Origin: Clostridiales bacterium CHKCI006
Lineage (GTDB): Bacteria; Bacillota_I; Bacilli_A; Erysipelotrichales; Coprobacillaceae
Direction of reading: 5' to 3'
Length of the DNA: 46,468 bases
Assembly (NCBI GenBank): GCA_900018345.1
Contig: FCNA01000037.1
Coordinates: 1-46,468 of the forward strand
Shown in pieces: positions 43,624 to 46,468 of this stretch; the stretch's first letter is position 1; each line of letters starts with the position of its first letter. Made by a program: the position numbers and the translations under genes. The notes beneath the pieces were generated by a model. That model worked only from the letters and a program-made list of their open reading frames with translations, was not told the DNA's origin and did no database searches.

Positions 43624-44086
43624 TACATATATATGGATTATTGGATGTTTACTAGGCATTATTGTTATCTTAATAACATATTTGATACTTACTGAAAATG
43701 GCGTCATTTGTATTTCGTTTGCCGATGCTCTTTCGATAGCTTCAACATTAAGTTCATTGATTTTGAGTGTAATAGCTATGTTTTATACGTATTATTCTGG
43801 TAGAGATGCTCAGAATATATATATACAGATACAAAGCGCTATAAAAGAGATTAATAGACAGGTTGAGAAAGTCTCGGATGATACTAAAAAGAATTCTGAA
43901 ACATTGGTTAGGATAACTGATGGTGTGCAAAATATTATCAGTGCGGTTGCATCATCTTCAGAAGCTTTAGATACTATGCGGAAGGAAAGTGTTTCTGAGA
44001 ACGAAAGAAGAGAAGCTGTTGAAGTAATAGAAAAATCTAAAAATAGTATGATAATGTTTTTAAAGAAAATGCAAGAAGATGAATAG
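43613..44086 (+). CDS. two-TM protein with cytosolic coiled coil (cassette gene 3)
   Basis: A 157-residue protein with helices at about 6-27 (IWIIGCLLGIIVILITYLIL) and 35-59 (DALSIASTLSSLILSVIAMF), then YTYYSGRDAQN and a long heptad-like region (about 66-157: IKEINRQVEKVSDDTKKNSE and onwards). The start is TTG with GGAAGGAGTATATT in front. Such small two-TM plus coiled-coil proteins occur as effectors of phage-defence systems, but also as generic membrane adaptors. Coupled to gene 2. Ends with a strong terminator. Confidence 0.72.
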   Translation: MKSSTYIWIIGCLLGIIVILITYLILTENGVICISFADALSIASTLSSLILSVIAMFYTYYSGRDAQNIYIQIQSAIKEINRQVEKVSDDTKKNSETLVRITDGVQNIISAVASSSEALDTMRKESVSENERREAVEVIEKSKNSMIMFLKKMQEDE

Positions 44087-44101
44087 AGAGAAGTGATATG
44101 T

Positions 44102-44142
44102 ACCCTCTTTACTGTACAAACTAGTAAGGAGGGTTGTTTTTA
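44102..44142 (+). terminator. terminator of the three-gene cassette
   Basis: A 12-bp stem ACCCTCTTTACT/AGTAAGGAGGGT (one G-U) with a 9-nt loop, then TTGTTTTT. Confidence 0.88.
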
Positions 44143-44181
44143 TGGTAAGCACCAAATAAAATAGTGGGGTCCTTTAGAATT

Positions 44182-44345
44182 TCAAAAAATTATAATAGAT
44201 ATTAAGACAACTCTTAGAATTCTAAGAGTTGTCTCAGACTGTTGACAAAGTGCCTGTTTTTTTTCCTGTTCCGTATATGACATATATTTTCCTCCATTGC
44301 ATCATTTCTGGTCCAAGAAATTGTCCGCACCCCCTTTTGGTGAAA
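44182..44345 (-). mobile_element. IS3-family left end with truncated OrfA
   Basis: On the minus strand the end-like GGTGCGGACAATTTCTTGG (about 44331-44313) is followed by GGAGGAAAATAT and the ORF 44283-44182 reading MSYTEQEKKQALCQQSETTL before running into unrelated sequence. This resembles the start of an IS3-group OrfA. The rest of the element is missing. Confidence 0.5.
44205..44234. repeat. perfect 30-bp palindrome
   Basis: AGACAACTCTTAGAA followed immediately by its exact reverse complement TTCTAAGAGTTGTCT. No T-tract on either side. It lies inside the truncated IS3 ORF. Confidence 0.85.
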
Positions 44346-44560
44346 TTAAGATTGACAATATTAATAAATACTAACTTGATTATTATCTTTAATAATTTTA
44401 ACTATCTTAGAATCGCTTGGATAAAAAAAGAAAGGTGTAGAATATCAGCAGTGCTAGAAGAAATCATAAATTCACTTCCCATCTACAAATACTATACACC
44501 TTAATTAAATTGAATTCTATAAAATATACGCAAATATGAGGATGAACCCCGCCACCCCGT
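44346..44560. mobile_element. ISL3-like debris
   Basis: The minus strand near 44470-44340 reads MISSSTADILHLS and, in another frame, SDSKIVKIIKDNNQVSIY, resembling an ISL3 transposase N-terminus. The plus strand at 44525-44548 repeats the C-terminal YANMRMN coding stretch of the element at 41248, in inverted orientation. AAGGTGTA (44432) and TACACCTT (44495) form an inverted repeat. All fragments are non-functional. Confidence 0.45.
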
Positions 44561-44586
44561 AATATCCAAATATGGCTGTATTTCAT

Positions 44587-44616
44587 AAGAGGTATCAAGA
44601 CAGATATCTCTTTTTT
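44587..44616 (+). terminator. intrinsic terminator-like hairpin
   Basis: AAGAGGTATC/GATATCTCTT with a 6-nt loop, then TTTT. There is no intact plus-strand gene directly upstream; it is probably left over from an insertion sequence. Confidence 0.6.
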
Positions 44617-44652
44617 CATATAGCATCATACGATCTAATTACATGAATGGGT

Positions 44653-44674
44653 GAAAAACCGCTGAAACAGCGGT
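44653..44674 (-). terminator. terminator of regulator copy 3
   Basis: ACCGCTG-AAA-CAGCGGT with the minus-strand T run at 44658-44654. Confidence 0.82.
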
Positions 44675-44689
44675 CCGTTAGTAAGAACT

Positions 44690-45952
44690 TTATGATTTTG
44701 GCGGAATAGACTTAAAAACTGTTTGATCATTAAGTAATGATAAAGCATGAGATAAACATGCATCATAATTATTTATTCTCAGGCATTCATACATCATGAG
44801 TTCATGAATAAAATAAATTTGCTGATTGTCCTTAAAATAAGTAGAAGCTATTTCTAATAAATGGAGATGTGAATCTTCCTCATGCACAATAATACATCTT
44901 AGCCACTCACAAAGATACCAAAAACCATCTCTGATATCTTTAGATTTTTTAACTTGTCGTATGACAGATAAAACCTTGGATTTTGGTTGATTTAATTTAT
45001 AGATGCACCATGCATAAGAAAATCCTGTGCTAATATCTGGTTCTACACAATAAGCCTTTTTATAATAGATTGATGCCAATGCAGTTTGTTCATTACATAG
45101 ATACATTTCTGCTAAGTTGTGATAAATGGTGCTTCTCATATTTGTATTCAGATTGGGTAGGTTTTGGAGTACTAATAAAATAGAGATTGCTTTAGGAATT
45201 TCATTATTTAATGACTTAAAGGTAGCATATCTAATGTTTAAAATGGTTAATCGTGGTTCACATTGATGTTTTTCATAAATGGCTTTTGCTTTTTTGTATG
45301 CATCTTAGGCTTGAACCGGAGAAAATGTATAAGTGTAATAATAGCTAAACAATGTATTATAACCTAATCCAAAAAATAAATCTGATAAATTAGCTTTCTG
45401 ACATATTTGCATATACTCGTCTATTTTTACTTTAAGTTGTTCTTTGTCTTGATTCCGAAAAAAGTAATGGACTTCGGAAAAAGTCCGCATCGCTAAATAT
45501 TTATCTTGAAGTGTTGCATATTTTAGTGTTTCTTTAAGCAAATCATATCGCTCATTATAATTATTATCAAGTCCTAATTCCCAGTATTCTATTACCCAAA
45601 CATACACTGAATATTGTGTGATTTCTTGGCAAAAGCGATTTAAAAAATGATTTAAATTATCTTTATATCTTTGATCACGTATTAAAATGGAATGAATAAT
45701 AAAATCTGCCTGCTCAAAAAAATCCGGAATATCTTTATAATATAAGTCCTTGTTGATATGTAGTTCTTCAAACAATTGTTCCTTAACCGCTTCAGAGACA
45801 GCCATAGAACCAGTTTCAAAGCGTGACAGTAAAGCAGCACTATGACCTGAGATAGAAACATTGTCATTGAGAGATTTGGATATGCTTCTTAATGTTCTGT
45901 TTTGCATTAAACGGGCATATCGAAAGGTAACATTTTCAAAATGTTTCATCAT
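44690..45952 (-). pseudogene. XRE-TPR regulator, RRNPP-like (copy 3), split by an in-frame stop
   Basis: Codons 1-215 (45952-45308) begin MMKHFENVTFRYARLMQNRT and contain an XRE HTH and the first helical repeats. A TAA follows at 45307-45305. The same frame then continues without a shift (DAYKKAKAIYEKHQCEPRL...) to 44690, with TPR-like repeats (YHNLAEMYLCNEQTALASIY) and LCEWLRCIIVHEEDSHLHLL, matching copy 2 (YLCEWLKNIILF). The full frame is 420 codons, the length of the intact copies. One nonsense change thus separates HTH from most of the TPR domain. The truncated protein might still bind DNA. Confidence 0.85.
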
Positions 45953-46104
45953 TAGTTATCAGGATCCTTTTTGAAAAGAGGATCTATTTGTGCGTCTGAA
46001 TCAGAAACATTTGGCATAGAGGCAGAATAATCGTAAAAGGTAAGCTGAAGAATAGTTGTAATCATTAATATAAAGAGAAACAGCCACACAATCTTCTTTT
46101 TCAT
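45952..46104 (-). CDS. 50-residue secreted peptide precursor (PapR-like position)
   Basis: It starts MKKKIVWLFLFILMITTILQ after GGGAGGAATTTGT and continues LTFYDYSASMPNVSDSDAQI then DPLFKKDPDN. Basic start, a hydrophobic core of about 17 residues and a polar tail give a secreted precursor. Its TAA overlaps the ATG of the regulator by one base, so the two are translationally coupled. Size (50 residues) and arrangement resemble the PlcR-PapR pair, in which the C-terminal part of the peptide is processed, re-imported and bound by the TPR domain. The family is not recognised; the signalling role is inference. Confidence 0.72.
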   Translation of the reverse strand: MKKKIVWLFLFILMITTILQLTFYDYSASMPNVSDSDAQIDPLFKKDPDN

Positions 46105-46132
46105 ACAAATTCCTCCCTTCTAAGATATACTT

Positions 46133-46165
46133 ATTTTAACATTTATTGTTGTTCTTATACAACAA
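46133..46165 (-). promoter_or_regulatory. promoter and dyad of the peptide-regulator pair
   Basis: Minus-strand TTGTAT (46162-46157) and TAAAAT (46138-46133), 18-bp spacer. The dyad TTGTTG-8 nt-CAACAA (46146-46165) covers the -35. The 8-nt-spaced TTGT/ACAA form resembles the dyad at 36918 in front of regulator copy 2. Confidence 0.6.
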
Positions 46166-46468
46166 AATGTAGCAGGAAGGTTTGTAAACAAAAGTAAATA
46201 AAATAGAAAATAAAATAGCAGAATTGCTTATTTTTACAATGATATGTATTTTATATATTTAATAATATCATAAATGACTTTTATAAATAAAAAAACTGAA
46301 AACTAAACAAAATTAAAAAATGAGAAAAAACATTCCTATAGTGTTGAACCGCAGATTCTACCGTACAGGTAATCGCACTTTAAATTAGCCGATTATTCAA
46401 TAATGTTTTAGAAGAACCGCAAATTATTTTAGATTGGTTATCATCTTAAAAGGCCAACGAACCATTGG
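46166..46468. other. A/T-rich right edge
   Basis: No gene can be supported. A 20-odd-base A/T-rich stretch at 46299-46322 repeats one at 379-402 in the same orientation. Confidence 0.4.

Noticed and set aside
44229-44504. 91-codon plus-strand ORF
   Set aside because: It lies on IS debris whose minus strand carries recognisable transposase pieces; no ribosome site or domain.

Overview
The window reads as chromosome of a low-GC Gram-positive gut anaerobe (Bacillota), most likely Erysipelotrichia. The evidence is the A/T-rich codon use, strong AGGAGG ribosome sites with occasional TTG/GTG starts, CIRCE-controlled groESL, ferredoxin-type aldo/keto reductases, an ECF vitamin transporter component, an OFA-type transporter and several DUF1703-class and insertion-sequence remnants. 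The genus assignment is inference. I saw no tRNA, rRNA or CRISPR array.

Layout. 1-461: the 5' end of an IS transposase running off the left edge, then a leader region. 462-10698 is mostly housekeeping: an orphan sensor kinase, a membrane-anchored XRE regulator, a MerR-methyltransferase fusion with a HAD phosphatase, a MscS channel, groES-groEL under two CIRCE boxes, a flavodoxin lipoprotein with a DUF4405 membrane partner, and a DUF1810 protein. 10699-18290 is accessory: a tiny hydrophobic peptide ORF, a peptide plus RRNPP-like (XRE-TPR) regulator pair, an orphan LytTR regulator, a dead ABC ATPase, and a three-gene minus-strand operon made of a small secreted protein and two fused ATPase-permeases of MacB/FtsX type. 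18873-21718 holds a double GNAT protein, a Dabb protein and an AAA/DUF1703 protein.

22415-32441 is metabolic: nanE-DUF4127-ROK kinase in overlapping order (amino-sugar/sialic-acid catabolism), two aldo/keto reductases with C-terminal 4Fe-4S domains whose promoters both have a 19-bp spacer filled by the same MerR-type palindrome, a DUF1893 protein with a MerR regulator, a CmpB-like membrane protein, and a MerR regulator divergent from an SDR-OFA transporter operon. 32457-35699 carries a YihY/BrkB protein, an ECF S component behind a near-perfect 26-bp palindrome, and a MATE exporter behind a structured leader with an intrinsic terminator.

35667-46104 is a second accessory island. It has an XRE-TPR regulator, a lactococcin-972-like bacteriocin with a frame-broken leader, its large membrane protein and ABC ATPase, an insertion-sequence graveyard (IS21, ISL3, IS256 and IS3 debris), a three-gene cassette of unknown function, and finally a peptide gene overlapping a third XRE-TPR regulator that is split by one in-frame stop.

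The unifying theme of the two islands is peptide-regulated secretion or competition. XRE-TPR regulators sit beside small secreted peptide genes (a PlcR/PapR-like arrangement) and near small secreted proteins with MacB-type ABC machinery. The regulators, ATPase and bacteriocin show different degrees of decay, which suggests repeated gain and loss of such modules. The best candidates for undescribed biology are the peptide-regulator pairs, the secreted-protein/ABC operon at 13948-18266, and the cassette at 42753-44086.
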